DNA of 46,998 nt from Monosporascus cannonballus (lineage: Eukaryota; Ascomycota; Sordariomycetes; Xylariales): the NCBI GenBank assembly GCA_004154925.1, contig QJNS01000395.1, forward strand, positions 1 through 46,998, in the 5' to 3' direction. Under the pieces are notes generated by a model, which was given only the letters and a program-made list of their open reading frames with translations, had not been told where the DNA came from and made no database searches. Shown here piece by piece: positions 12,110 through 23,256 of the stretch. The translations under genes and the position numbers were made by a program. Position 1 is the stretch's first letter. Each line of letters begins with the position of its first letter.

Positions 12110-12473
12110 CACGGGGCGTGTCTCTCACTCATCACCGCTAGAGGGTCGTAATAAGCAGAAATAACGGTTGCTGGTTGGCCGCTGATGACCCGAGCTGAAG
12201 AACTGCCAATCGCAGCCAGATCAAGGATCAAGCTTTTCGGCAGGTCAACCAAGGACCCGTGGATCCCACAATCCCTGCATCGGCCCAACAGGCTCGAGCT
12301 GGACGCCACCAGCATTCGTAGTGGAGGGCATAGAGAATACGACTGTGTGGCTGGGGCTTGGGTTTGGATTCTATCTTGCCAGGCAATGAATGACAGAGGA
12401 TGAGAGAGGACGCAGAGGATGGGAACCCCTCCACCTCATCCCGGCCCGTCTCCTCGGGTGCTCTCGAGTAGAA

Positions 12474-12480
12474 GATATAA
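12474..12480 (+). promoter_or_regulatory. TATA-like element of the GPI-protein gene
   Basis: GATATAA lies 160 bp upstream of the ATG at 12,640. It is followed by pyrimidine-rich DNA (about 12,500-12,560), typical of fungal transcription start regions. The start codon context is CAACATG, a reasonable Kozak match. Confidence 0.45.
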
Positions 12481-12639
12481 GAACCCGAGCTTTTCCCTAA
12501 CACCGTCCTGGTGGTTTCTTCTCTCTCTAACCGTAATATTGCCAAGTCACTCGTTCTGCTTGTGCAACCAAGTTCTCACATCTCTTAGTCCCTCGCTATA
12601 CCCTACTATAACTTTCACTTAATAATATTAATAATCAAC

Positions 12640-14217
12640 ATGCATGGTGTTCAGATAAGTCTCGGGGCTCTTGCCATGGTGGGCATGGCGAGGGCGACTT
12701 ACCCGGGCAACGACTACCCGGTCAACGACTACCCGGTCGACGAGTACCCGGCCGACGACTACCCGGCCACCGACTACCCCGTCGGCGACTACCCGGTCAG
12801 CGACTATCCCGTCAGCGACTACCCGGTTACTGACTACCCGGTTACTGACTACCCGGTCACCGACTACCCTCACACCAGTTACCCCCAGGAAAGCTACCCT
12901 CACGAAAGCCCAACCACTTCGACCACCCAGGAGGCCACCCCCAGCTCCAGCACTCAGTCTACCTCGTTAACTACCGAGGTAACGACTTATCCTGACGTGC
13001 CTACCTCCAGCCCGACCCTGAGCACCATCTCTAGCGTCAGCTCATCAACGGATAGTGTGCAGACTTACCCCACGCTGAGCACCAGCTCTAGCGCAAGCCA
13101 CACCTCGAGCACGGAGAGTGCGAAGACTTATCCTACGCTAAGCACCAGCGTCAGCTCATCAACGGAAAGTGTGAAGACGTACCCCACTCTGAGCACCAGC
13201 CTGAGCACCAGCTCGACCGCCAACACTTATCCCACGCTAAGCACCAGCGTCACCTCGAGCACTGAAAGTGTGAAGACTTACCCTACTCTGAGCACCAGCG
13301 CCACCGCTACATCTGAAAGCGTGAAAACTTATCCTACTACGGAAAGCGGGAAAACTTACACGACTACGGAGACAGTTAAGACTTACACTACGGAGAGCGT
13401 GAAAACTTATACTACCACGGAAAGTGAGAAGGCTTACACTACCACAGAAAGCGGGACAACTTACACTACCACGGAGACTGAGAAAACTTATGCTACCACG
13501 GAGACCATCAAGACTTATCCTACCGTGCCTCCATCCTACACCACTACTGTTATCACCTCGTATGAGACTTTCTGCCCCTCCCCCACAACCGTCACATATG
13601 GCACAAAGACCTACACGGTGACCAAGGCCACGACTCTTACCATCACGGACTGCCCGGTCACTGTCACCACTCCGATTTACCCTGTCACCACTCCTGTGTA
13701 TCCTACGACTGGGCCAGTTTACCCGACTGGGCCAGTTTACCCGAACATCACCAAGCCTGTGGAGTCGACCACTTCGACTTTCTACTCTACGATCGTCACC
13801 ACCATCACTTCCTGCCCGCCTTCCGTCACCAACTGCCCCATTGGCTCCGTCACCACTGAGATCATCGTCACGACCACTGTCTGCCCCGTCACGCCGACTG
13901 AGACTCCCACTTATCCCACTGAGGAGCCTGAGAAGCCAACTTACCCGGTTGAAACCACTACTTACACTACCAAGCATCCTGAGCAGCCAACTTACCCGGT
14001 CGAGACTCCTACTTATCCCACTGAGGAGCCTGAGAAGCCAACTTACCCAGTTGAAACCCCGACTAGCATCATCACATCCTTCACGGCTCCTCCCGTAGGC
14101 ACTCCCAGCCCCACGGTCTCGGTCCCGAGTGTCTCCACCGCCGCTGCCGGCCGCATGGAGCGTGGCATCGAGATCGCCGCTGCCGCCGCTGGTGTCGTTG
14201 CCGTCGCTCTTCTCTAA
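12640..14217 (+). CDS. secreted Ser/Thr/Pro-rich GPI-anchored cell wall protein (adhesin-like)
   Basis: A 525-codon frame without introns. Residues 1-19 form a signal peptide (cleavage after Ala-Arg-Ala). Residues 20-89 are 14 pentapeptide repeats centred on (D/E/S)YP. Residues about 140-300 are Ser/Thr-rich with repeated KTYPTLSTS, then TTTES-type units. The next part contains [18 protein letters not shown], a motif I know from ascomycete GPI wall proteins such as the CCG-6 type. It is followed by paired Cys-Pro sites and a Pro-rich [14 protein letters not shown] duplication. There are five Cys in all and one N-glycosylation sequon near residue 369. The C-terminus (about 497-525) has small residues, then RMERG and a hydrophobic tail, fitting GPI attachment. 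It is expected in the cell wall or plasma membrane, heavily O-mannosylated. No catalytic domain is visible. Codon use is GC-rich, unlike the flanking blocks. Surface adhesion or coat function is inferred. Confidence 0.85.
   Translation: MHGVQISLGALAMVGMARATYPGNDYPVNDYPVDEYPADDYPATDYPVGDYPVSDYPVSDYPVTDYPVTDYPVTDYPHTSYPQESYPHESPTTSTTQEATPSSSTQSTSLTTEVTTYPDVPTSSPTLSTISSVSSSTDSVQTYPTLSTSSSASHTSSTESAKTYPTLSTSVSSSTESVKTYPTLSTSLSTSSTANTYPTLSTSVTSSTESVKTYPTLSTSATATSESVKTYPTTESGKTYTTTETVKTYTTESVKTYTTTESEKAYTTTESGTTYTTTETEKTYATTETIKTYPTVPPSYTTTVITSYETFCPSPTTVTYGTKTYTVTKATTLTITDCPVTVTTPIYPVTTPVYPTTGPVYPTGPVYPNITKPVESTTSTFYSTIVTTITSCPPSVTNCPIGSVTTEIIVTTTVCPVTPTETPTYPTEEPEKPTYPVETTTYTTKHPEQPTYPVETPTYPTEEPEKPTYPVETPTSIITSFTAPPVGTPSPTVSVPSVSTAAAGRMERGIEIAAAAAGVVAVALL
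12697..12906 (+). repeat. 15-bp coding minisatellite, 14 units
   Basis: Fourteen in-frame 15-bp units encode xYPxx pentapeptides, most often DYPVx. The first unit is TYPGN and the last two are SYPQE and SYPHE. The core GACTACCCGGTC is nearly invariant while codons 4-5 vary. Unit number can change by slippage or recombination without breaking the frame, a usual source of length polymorphism in fungal surface proteins. Confidence 0.9.
13909..14062 (+). repeat. 102-bp spaced coding duplication in the GPI-protein gene
   Basis: The segment coding [13 protein letters not shown] starts at 13,909 and again at 14,011, with a degenerate intermediate copy (KHPEQPTYP) between. The copies are nearly identical at the DNA level, so the duplication is recent or kept uniform by recombination. 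Confidence 0.8.
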
Positions 14218-15030
14218 ATGAAGTCGCGGGATATGATGACAGGGAATATGATGGATGGACGGCGCTCTCGATATAGACTGGGTTGTGTGTGTTTCAAGGT
14301 CAAGGGATGAAGGAACTGGATCTGGTGATGAGGAACGTTAATTATAAGATCGAAGTCCCCTTTTCTGTACATACATTCCTCTTCGTCATAGAATATCTCG
14401 AATTCTATAATCGCTTAGGGTTAAGCGTCTTGTACAGCAGAAGCAGTGACAGTGTTTTACTATCGTCAACCTCACCAGTTGTCTGTTCCACTTGTGGGCC
14501 AGTAGCGTATCACGACGCGGCCCTGTGGCCGATCGTTTTGCGTAAAATCCGGGAGGTTCAAGTAACTCTTCTCTGCGGAGCCTCAATGTTTGCCCAAGCG
14601 ACCTACTTGCTGAGCAGTCGGCGGATTCCTGGGTAGAAGTACATGCAATTACTACAATTGACCAACGCCGGCCAGACCTCCAGACATTCCATCTGCTGAA
14701 AGGAGTCCCAGCTTCCACTTCTTATACGTCAACCCAGAGTTTCGGCTTATTCTGTTCGCACATTAAGCTACCTTCTTACGCAATTGAGGATTTCGTTTCA
14801 AATCAGCCCTAGAAAGCTTACCATACGACTGGGTAGGATGTCACCACTCAGCAAATGCATTGGGGGGAAGGGTTTTTAGGCTTTCATTGATCAAATTGAG
14901 CGCAGGAAAGTGTCGATAGAACAGCTATCTTCCGGTATCTGTTCTGGTGAAAGAAAAAAAATTATATACATATATAAAATCAGCAGTCGGCTTTAGAGTG
15001 AGGCTCTACGGGACTGAGGTACAATCTATC
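14218..15030. other. intergenic and 3' region of the GPI-protein gene
   Basis: Follows the stop codon. Frames of 110-117 codons on both strands (14,283-14,636 + and 14,386-14,718 -) overlap each other and show no domain. A short palindrome with a TTAGGG core lies near 14,406-14,422. ACATATATAAAATC occurs at 14,968-14,981 and again at 15,345-15,358, either side of the family-D LTR. No gene is supported. Confidence 0.45.
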
Positions 15031-15197
15031 TGTCATGGAAAAGGGCACCCCTAGCTAGGGTTTTCGGGTGATTGTTGTTCCTTTCCGAAGCCCTATATCA
15101 GTGGATCACCCACACCAAGTGGGATCACCACTTCCTAGCTTCCTTCAAGTCAATATACCCTCAAGAGCTGTGTATCTGCTCCTTGGTAAGTGTGACA
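15031..15197 (-). mobile_element. solo LTR, family D, copy 3 (intact, TSD CTATC)
   Basis: A 167-bp element with termini TGTCA...TGACA. It is flanked by perfect 5-bp direct repeats CTATC (15,026-15,030 and 15,198-15,202). TG...CA ends with a 5-bp TSD are typical of a solo LTR from an LTR retrotransposon. No interior sequence of this family is present in the window. It is the reverse complement of 8,464-8,630 with few differences. Confidence 0.85.
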
Positions 15198-15690
15198 CTA
15201 TCCTAACCATGAATACTATTGATCAGTCGTCGTGTTCGAAGATACTGGGTATAGTATCTATCGTGCAAATTATATCGTGTAATGATTTCCTGTGTATATG
15301 GCTCAGCCTGGAAAATGTGGCTTGAACCCAAATGTACCTTGCATACATATATAAAATCTTCTAGGGCTACTCTTCATAGATTAGCCAAGCTTCTTAACCG
15401 ACTGTAGACTATTTGTTAATGCCTTTTACCCTTGAGTTGTGTATGATAGGCTGTTGCGTTTCCCGAAAGTTGCCCTCACCAACCCCAGTCACTTACCTAA
15501 CCCATCATCACTTTGCCTCAGGCGCTACTCAGGAATTGTTCAGGTATTGCTCTGGATACCTCAGGGAGGTGATCAAAATTGGTTTAGATAACGAGGTAGT
15601 GCTATGCAGGCTAATGCCAACTCTTCGCTGTGACGTGGGGCCATTTTCGGCCACCTGGGTACAGAAAAGGGGCCCTTGACAAACCATGAA
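15198..15690. other. intergenic, no gene recognised
   Basis: Ordinary composition. The 88-codon frame at 15,413-15,679 has no recognisable domain. Nothing else is supported. Confidence 0.5.
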
Positions 15691-16461
15691 TGTTATGACC
15701 TGACGGTCTTGGCCTTTCACGGACGGTCGGGCCTCCAGGGAAAACCAGCTCCGATCTACGCCAAGAAGTCACGTGACCGGCTCAATGGGCTCAAACGTTA
15801 CCATTGGCTCAAGGACGTTGAGCCAGTTGAGCCACGGAGGGCTCAAAGGGGCTCAAGGGGACTCAACTAACTAAACACCTTTAAGCCAGTCAAAGACATT
15901 TTGAACCAGAACGAAGATATATACGCTTATTATTTCCATAGTTTAGATAGCTTCAGCTTGCAACACTCATCAATACCAATCGCTTGCAATACGACTTCTG
16001 CACCCTTGGTATTAAGAGACGTAACTAAGTTACCTCATTACTACAGAGTCCCACGATACTCCTGCCAACATAAACCCGTACGACTAAGGTTTAATAGTTG
16101 GTTAAACTTGTTATGACCTGACAGGCTGCGGCCTCGGGAAACGGTCGCAGCAGGAGAATGACTAGGCCATGTGGGTCGAGTCACGTGATGGCTCGACAGG
16201 ATCGATCGTAGAGCCCATAGAGCCAGACTCGACAGGATCGGAAAAATCAATATATATACGCTCATTATTTCCATAGTCTAGATAGCTTCAGTTTGCAATA
16301 ACAATTCGTTACCCAAGGCACCCTTGGTATTACGAGACGTGACACGATTACTGTATCTATTGCTCAGATTCCCACGATACTCCTGCCAACATAAACCCGT
16401 ACGACTAAGGTTTAATAGTTGGTTAAACCCCTAGCCGTCACAAAACTGCCTAGCCGTCATA
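15691..16461 (+). mobile_element. outer solo LTR of family A, split by a second LTR
   Basis: It starts TGTTATGACCTGAC at 15,691, runs to 16,108, and resumes at 16,448-16,461 (ending GCCGTCATA, from GCCGTCACA), with the inner LTR between. Its length without the insertion is 432 bp. Its 5' part (U3) is full of GGCTCAA/TTGAGCC motifs and holds a CACGTG at 15,770-15,775. Its 3' part matches the other family-A LTRs. It is only mildly mutated compared with the copies beyond 16,552. Flanking 5-mers (ATGAA and GCATA) do not match. Confidence 0.8.
16109..16442 (+). mobile_element. inner solo LTR of family A (TSD AAACT)
   Basis: A 334-bp LTR, TGTTATGACC...GCCGTCACA, flanked by perfect AAACT repeats (16,104-16,108 and 16,443-16,447). 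It lies inside the tail of the outer LTR. Its U3 differs from that of the outer LTR, being built of GTCGAG/CTCGAC motifs, with CACGTG at 16,182-16,187. The 3' half (about 180 bp) is conserved with the outer LTR. There is little RIP damage. Confidence 0.85.
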
Positions 16462-16551
16462 GCATATTGCGGGAAATTATGGGATAGGGTTTTAATTAAA
16501 TTAAGGGACCTAAGCAGAAATAATTTCAAATATATAGAAATAGTAGAAATT
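16462..16551. other. short unique spacer before the retrotransposon stack
   Basis: About 90 bp of increasingly AT-rich DNA. The last five bases, AAATT (16,547-16,551), are the left target-site copy of outer element C. No other feature is seen. Confidence 0.6.
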
Positions 16552-16862
16552 TGTGACGGTTAAACGGTTTAACCAACTATTAAACCTTAGTCGTACGAGT
16601 TTATGTTGGCAGGAATATCGTAGGAATTTGAACAATAGATACAGTAATCGTATTACATCTCGTAATACCAAGAGTGCCTTAGGTAACGATATTATATTAC
16701 AAACGATTAATATTAATAAATGTTATAAGCTAAAGTTATTAAAATTATAGGAATAATAAACGTATATATTCTTTTATGGCTTTCGTTAAATCCTTTATAT
16801 TATTCCGGATTTATATCAAATAACTGCATAGATCTCGTTAAATCTCTTGGATTATTCCGGAT
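16552..16862 (-). repeat. left LTR of element C, first part
   Basis: Bases 1-311 of the 450-bp LTR, starting TGTGACGG on the plus strand. It aligns without gaps to 45,525-45,835. It is interrupted after CGGAT by element A1, and the rest follows at 23,633-23,776. Confidence 0.85.
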
Positions 16863-17238
16863 TGTGACGAGCTATGCGGTTTAACCAACAATTAAACCTT
16901 AAGTCGACGGGTTTATGTTAGCAGGAGTATCGTGGGAATCTGAGCAATAAATATAGTAATGTATTACGTCTCGTAATGTTAAGGGTGCTTTAGGTAACGA
17001 ATTGTTATTATAAGCTAAAGTTATCTAAACTATGGAAATAATGAACGTATATATCTTTTTCCTTTTTGGCTTAATTATTTGTAATTACGCCGTTGGTAAT
17101 GATTATAATTATTTGGAATTACCTTTAATTATTAATAATTACTGGCTTGGTAGTGATTACCGTTACGTAATCCGGAAGGTGGCCCGTATGTTCCCTGTTT
17201 AACCGTTTTTTGAGACCGGAGCCTATCAAATTGTAATA
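16863..17238 (-). repeat. A1 3' LTR (left copy)
   Basis: 376 bp, paired with 23,257-23,632. In its U3 the GATC-type motifs have become AATT and CACGTG has become TACGTA (17,164-17,169). Both changes are CpA-to-TpA on one strand or the other. Confidence 0.88.
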
Positions 17239-17317
17239 CGATCTCCTTTCTCCCTAAAATCTTACCTTTAAAATTTCTTTTTTTCTTTTTTTTTTCGTTT
17301 GGTAAATATCCTTTTTT

Positions 17318-17900
17318 TTGTTCTTAATTATGTTGTTTTGTATTTTCAAACTTTGTCGTATTTCTTGTTTTTTTACAGTTTGTTGTATTAACCTTGTAAA
17401 AGCCTTTAACGAATTTGGTTACGAAATTATGCCTTGCTTTTATTGTTTCTTGAAACATATAAGGTATAAAATAATAGAAAACGTTTTAAGGTATAAGGAA
17501 TATATTAATCGGGGTCGATTTTGTAATAGTACTGACGTACCTATTTTTTCCTTATAAAATATTTGTTACGAACATTAACGTTTAGAACATAAAAAAACGT
17601 TTGCCAAAAAGCGATTATTAAAGTTTTAACGGCTTTATTTCGAAATTTAACGTAAATATTAAGAAAAAATAAATAATTTTTTTTTGATTTTATTCGTTTA
17701 CGCAAGCAAAAAACGTTAATTTGTTCGAAAAGCGTTACCATGGTATAACGTAAGCTTTAATTATTAAACGAATTAAAGGAATAAAAATATCGGAAAAAAA
17801 AATAATTGGAGGTTGCCGTTACGGCTGCTATATTAACGCATATTACGGCCGATTGGCCCGACATCCTGGTTACCGATTAATCGGCTGTTAATTAGGACGC
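17318..17900 (+). pseudogene. accessory Zn2Cys6-like ORF of A1, antisense to pol
   Basis: The frame opens at 17,318. A second ATG at 17,429 (17,429-17,431) starts the segment that aligns with the copies in C (23,938) and A2 (32,213). Counting from that Met, Cys or Tyr stands at positions 3, 6, 13, 22, 25 and 32. Here Cys remains at 3, 6 and 32; 13, 22 and 25 are Tyr. The spacing C-x2-C-x6-C-x8-C-x2-C-x6-C fits the fungal Zn(II)2Cys6 cluster, and TGY-to-TAY is a RIP change. Stops begin after about 17,557. Downstream the frame keeps a charged, coiled-coil-like flavour, ending near the pol stop. It converges with pol. From memory, similar small proteins starting MPCSxCF are common as hypothetical proteins in Sordariomycetes. 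DNA or RNA binding is inferred. Confidence 0.65.
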
Positions 17901-17929
17901 TCCCGTCGTTACTGGTAAAAATTCTTTAA

Positions 17930-20900
17930 TAGACGTTAGATGTTAATAAAGTTTTTGGCGGGTTCCCAAATATTTTCGGAATCTGAGTATTTTTTCCATT
18001 TGATCAGGTATTACGTAAGTCCGTTTCGTTTCTGTATATCTAGGATTTTTTTTACTTCGTATGCTTAATCGTTTTCTATTTTTATATCGTTTTATGCCGT
18101 ATACACTTTAATTATATTTATTACTAACTTAAATAAAAAAACGTAAAAAATTAAATAGAATTTAACTTGTGGTAAAAGTTCTAATTAATAATTATTTTTT
18201 AAGATTTTCTTAGCGATTTTATATAGGCCGATATACATAAAATCGAATTTTTTGCTGAATCGCTTTATTTAAATATTTTTGGTAGCAAAAAAACCATTTT
18301 CCCGTTTTCGAAAATTAATTGTTTTAATGTTTTTTAATTATAATATTTATTTATTTGATTTCGTACGAATTTTAACTCTGTTTTTATTTCTTAATATAAC
18401 TATCGTAATTATCTTAACGTAAGGATTAGTTTGATATTAATTAGATTATTATCGCATATTTCTTTTTAAATTTCCGGAATAAAATCAAAGTTTACGTTCG
18501 CAAATATTATTTTAATGTTTTCGTAATAACTGGTATTATAAGCTAGTTATGCGATTAGCAATTTCTTAACCTAATTATTTTATTTATAATTAATATAATA
18601 TCGTAAGTAAATTTTTAAAATTTAATTTATTCGTTTTATTTATTTATTTATTTATGATTTAAATACGTTAAATAATTTGTAATTTAGGTTAATTTATATT
18701 ATAAAGCTTTACCAAAATTTAAATACAAATATCGATCTTTTATTTAATAAAATTTTTATTAGTAATCCGTATATGCTAAAAATATATTTAAAAAAATATA
18801 TACCAGTTATTTGATATTGGTACCCTTATGATATGGTAAAAAAATAGGAAGATTTTGTGAATCGATCGATAATTACGAAAGTGCTATCGTAATATATTTT
18901 TATAGCTGGATTTTTTGATATAAAAAATGTAATAATAAAATCGAATATAATTAAATATTATAATTATTTTGCGATTAATAATAATTGTAATTTTCCGTAT
19001 GGCTTACATCGTTAAATTTTTGCTTTAATGTAAATATTACATTGCCGTATAATTTTCTGTACTGTTAATTTTATTTTAAGAAAAGAATATATATATTAAA
19101 GTTTTTTTTGGATTTTATAGATCTCTGGATATTCGTATAATTAATATTCGTATATTTTTCGTAATAAATCCTTTTGCTATTCCTTTAAAACTTATATTTT
19201 ATCGGTTTTTTGATTTTCTGAGAAATTATTATTATATTGTTAAATCCTTTAATATATATTGCAAGGTATTATCCGAATCGTCGTAATCTGTCGTAAGCGT
19301 AAATATCTTTTTATAATCGTATCGAAAATTATATAGCTGATTTTAACCAATTCTTTTCGAAATCCGGTTACCTGTTTAAAGTATTTGTTTTGCCGTTTTT
19401 TTAATTTTTTTTATAGATAATAACAAAGTTAAAGTTCGTCAATTTTTCCGTATATTTTAATTATCGTCTTATAAGGTCCTTGGTCGTATTAAATCGGGTA
19501 AAATTTTAATAATCCGTATAAATCTTAACTTGGTACAAATTTCCTTTTAGAAAATACTTAAACTTTTTAAATACTATAATAATAGCTATAAATTCCTTAT
19601 CTGGAATACCATAATTAAGTTCGGCTCCTTTTAATCTGTACGAAAAAAATATAATAAAGCATAATTTATTTTAATTATTTTATTATCCGATTATTACGTT
19701 TAACGCGTAATCCGAAATATCGGTTTTTCATTTAATAAGGCGGTTTAAATTATATATAATTAGTATTAGTTCGTTAATAATCGCATCTTTAATATCCTAA
19801 AGTACCTTTTTCGTATTTGGCGTCCATTTAAATTTTTTTCTTTTTTTGTAAAATTCGTTAAAAATATAATTATCTTATTAAAATTTCGAATAAATTTCCT
19901 GTAATAGTTGGCGAATCCAAGGAATACCTATACCTTTCTAACTATCGTTAACGTTTGTTATTTTGTGATTACAGCGATTTTCTTAGGGTTTATTTTGATA
20001 TGTCTTAAGATGATAATATATCCCAGATATTCCATTTCTTATATATGGAATTAATTGTTTTTACGTTAATAAATAACCTTACGTTTTGTAAAATTTAAAG
20101 AACTTTATAAACGTATCCTGCATATACTTTTTTTATTTTTAAAAAAATGAAAATATCTTCAAAATAATATACGACGAAAATATCGAAATATTTTCGTAAT
20201 ACGTAATTAATTATTCGTTAAAAGGTTATTAGTACATTCGTAAATCTTATTAATATAACCAAATATTTAAATAATTTATATTTCGTCCTGAAAGTTATTT
20301 TCCATTTATATCTTTTTTTAACCCTAATAAGGTTATATTTATTTTTAAAATCGAATATTATAAATTATTTAATTCCGTAAAATTGGTTTTTTATTTTCGT
20401 AATTAAAGGTAATAATATTTAATTTTTTATAGTAATATCGTTTAATTATTAATAATTAATTATAAGTTGTAATTTTTTATTTATTTTAAGTACGAAAAAT
20501 ATTAAATATTTTGTTAATAATTTCGAAAATCGAATCTATCCTTTTTGTAGCCAATTTTCCAAATATTCTTTAAAAATACGTAATTCGTTTCTGTTAAAGT
20601 TATAAATAAAATAAAACTTTTCGAAAATTCTTTTAAGGATTATTTTATAATCTTATTAGTTATATTTTGATAATTTTGTATTAAATTTTTTCTTAAAAAG
20701 CTACTTATATCTGTAATATTATAATAACATATTAATTAAATTTTTTAATTTCTTAAACTGTTATTCTTATTATTCCAAATCGTTATTTAATTACCTTAAT
20801 TTTGCTTTAATAATAATAATAATGCGTTATAATTTTTTTTGATATCCGTTTTTTTGATATTTTATTCCTTTAAGTAATAAGGTATTTATTATGTTTTTAT

Positions 20901-23200
20901 ATTTGGATTTGTTATTATTATCGATTAAGTATTAAGATTTTAATTTTTTCCTTTTATATTTAGTAACAGGAAATAAAACGAATTTTATTTAACCAGTTTT
21001 ACCGTTAATTAAAATTCCGTATTAGCGTATCCATAATAATCCTAAGATTATATCGTAATTTTCGAATAAAATAATATCGAAATTAACCGTTTGATATTAT
21101 TTTTTAATAAAAATCTCGAGATAATTAATTTCGCATATAACATTTCCGTTATCGTAAGCGAATTCTTAACTTTCGACATATATCGTTATATAAGGTTTTA
21201 ATTTATATCTCCATAATAATTTAAGCTTATTAACCATATTTAATATAATATAATTTCCGCCTAGAATTCCGTAATTTATTATTGCGGTATACCAGTACGT
21301 TTTAATTTATATATTTAAAGTAATAAGGTTATTAACGTTTTTTATCGTCGCGTTTAAAACATTTTTTAAAAATTCTCTTTAATTCCTTTGGGTTTCGTTA
21401 TTTTATAACTTTCTTACAGGTAATTCTTTTTAAATTTTTATTTAAATTTATTAAGCTTTGCTTATATTTTTTCGTTTAATGCGTTAAGCTGTTATATTTA
21501 TTATTATTGTCGGCATATTATTTCTTCGAACTGTATTAATTGTTTTTGGTTTTTTTGCAATTTCTTTCTTATCGAATAAATTGTTTTTTTATGTTTAAAA
21601 TTATATTCTATTATATATTATTTTGATTATCGTTTTAAAAATCCCCTATGAACTAACGTATTTTTTCCTTAATAGCTTTTTTTTCTGGGGATCCGCGGTA
21701 AATATCAGCTGAAAATGAAAATTCGTAATCGTTTTCTGATAATATTTTTTAACCGTACGCTGGATTAATTCTTTTTCCGTTTAATAATTACATTATCCAT
21801 AATAACAGAAAGGGTTTTCCTACGGGCATTATTTTTTTTTCGGCTAGCTTTTTGTTTCGGCCAGTTGCTAAATATTTTTTAAGGCTATAGTTCGAAAATA
21901 TCGATACCATTATTTATCGTCCTTATTATTTCCGATACGGTTTGGAAAATCGAATCTCTTATAATATATACGGGTAATTTATTTGTAAATATGTTATTTC
22001 CATTTTTCGTAATCGGGGTATTCTCGTCGTTAGCAATATATGGCGTGCATTTTGCTATATCGATCCGGAATTCCGAAATAAATTTTTTTATTTAATTTTA
22101 ATATTTACGTAATTATCTTTATAATATTTTTTATTATGTTCGCGATATTTATTAAATTAGCTTTTTGGTTTTTCGCATTTTTTATTAAATTCTTTATCGT
22201 AATGAGTTTTATTAAACCTTTTATCGTAAACTTAATATGTACTTGGTTTGGATTACATTAATAATTTTGTTATCGTTTTCTTAATTATTCCTGGATTATT
22301 TTTCCGGTATAAGGGTTTAGTTATTTTATTGTAATTTCTTAGGTTTCCTATATTTGTAAACCTTATATCTTATTTTGCTATAATTAAAGCATTTAATTTG
22401 GTTTTAATCTTATTTATGGGTAACGCCAAGTTCTATAAGTTCTGGCATTATTCCGTAAGAAATAAAAGGTACGTTTTATTTTTTCCTTTGGTTAAACTTA
22501 ATATATCCCGACCGTAAGACATATTATCCTTTTTTCTTTTATCGTTTTTCAAATTGTTAATTATTAATTATTAATTATTTTTGCGATATACTAATTTAAG
22601 ATAAAGAATTATTTAATCCGAATAATTTTATTTTTTATATTATCTTTTAATTCTTTATAAAACATATCGATAAAGGCGTTAATTTCGTTATTTTTTTTAC
22701 TTTGCCTTAACTGTAAAACTTTTAAAAATTACGGAATATTTAAATATAGGTCCTTTTTGTCGGAATTACAAAAGTTATTAGGCCATAAATTATTTTTTAT
22801 CCGGATTACCGAAATTATTACGTATTTTATTTTCAAAATTAATATAAAATAAAAAGATTTCCTTAATAAAATTCTTTTTATCTGATTTCTTTATTTCCAG
22901 GAAATTTCTTATAATAGGTTTAAACTAATTAGCCGTATTTCCTATTAGGCATATTTTTATTATTAAAACCATATCTATTAAATCATTAAAATCCAAAAAG
23001 CGAAAATAAATTCGTGCCTAAATTAAAAAAGTTTAAAAGTTGCCTTTTTTATCGTAGAGTTTTGGCTTTTTTGGCTTTATGCGAACGAAAAAGGGTTCGG
23101 TAAATGGCGTAATCCTAAATTATCGGATTTTTTTTCCAGTTCACGAATTCGAACCTAAAACTGTTAAATAAGGGTTTCTTAAATATTGGTCGATATTTTA
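17930..23200 (-). pseudogene. gag-pol of A1, RIP-destroyed
   Basis: Reading the minus strand from about 23,200 down gives gag, protease, reverse transcriptase, RNase H, integrase and chromodomain, broken by many stops. Recognisable points: RT start at about 20,600 (a LTET...LKNIW...GYKKDRF-like run); the RT active-site region near 20,150-20,200, where a YFEDIFIFLK-like run stands for YxDDILIFSK; and the post-RT FLGFANFYRxFI block near 19,900. Integrase core traces with the Q-T-D-G-Q region lie near 18,600-18,700. A C-terminal PSKKLDxxYIGPYKI-like block lies near 18,230-18,260. A chromodomain (YEVKKILD, YLIKWKKYSDSENIWEP) lies at about 17,935-18,090. The domain order and terminal chromodomain identify a Ty3/Gypsy chromovirus. 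It is not functional. Confidence 0.8.
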
Positions 23201-23256
23201 ATAATGTTAAATATTATTTAAAGTTTAACGGTATTATTAAACAAAAACTTATAACA

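Noticed and set aside
12628..12903. 91-codon minus-strand frame of VV/DRV repeats
   Set aside because: It is the antisense reading of the DYP minisatellite.
12697..12906. Regular repeat array that could be mistaken for CRISPR
   Set aside because: The 15-bp units are contiguous and in frame with a signal-peptide protein. There are no spacers, and the context is a eukaryotic nuclear genome.
13237..13977. 246-codon minus-strand frame opposite the GPI-protein gene
   Set aside because: It is a shadow of the repetitive Ser/Thr-rich gene, giving Arg/Gly/Ser low-complexity sequence. The plus frame has a signal peptide, a GPI signal and known motifs.
16552..17238. Two adjacent solo LTRs in tandem
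   Set aside because: Exact ends and the CGGAT duplication show that the first is the left half of a 450-bp LTR split by element A1, whose own LTR follows.
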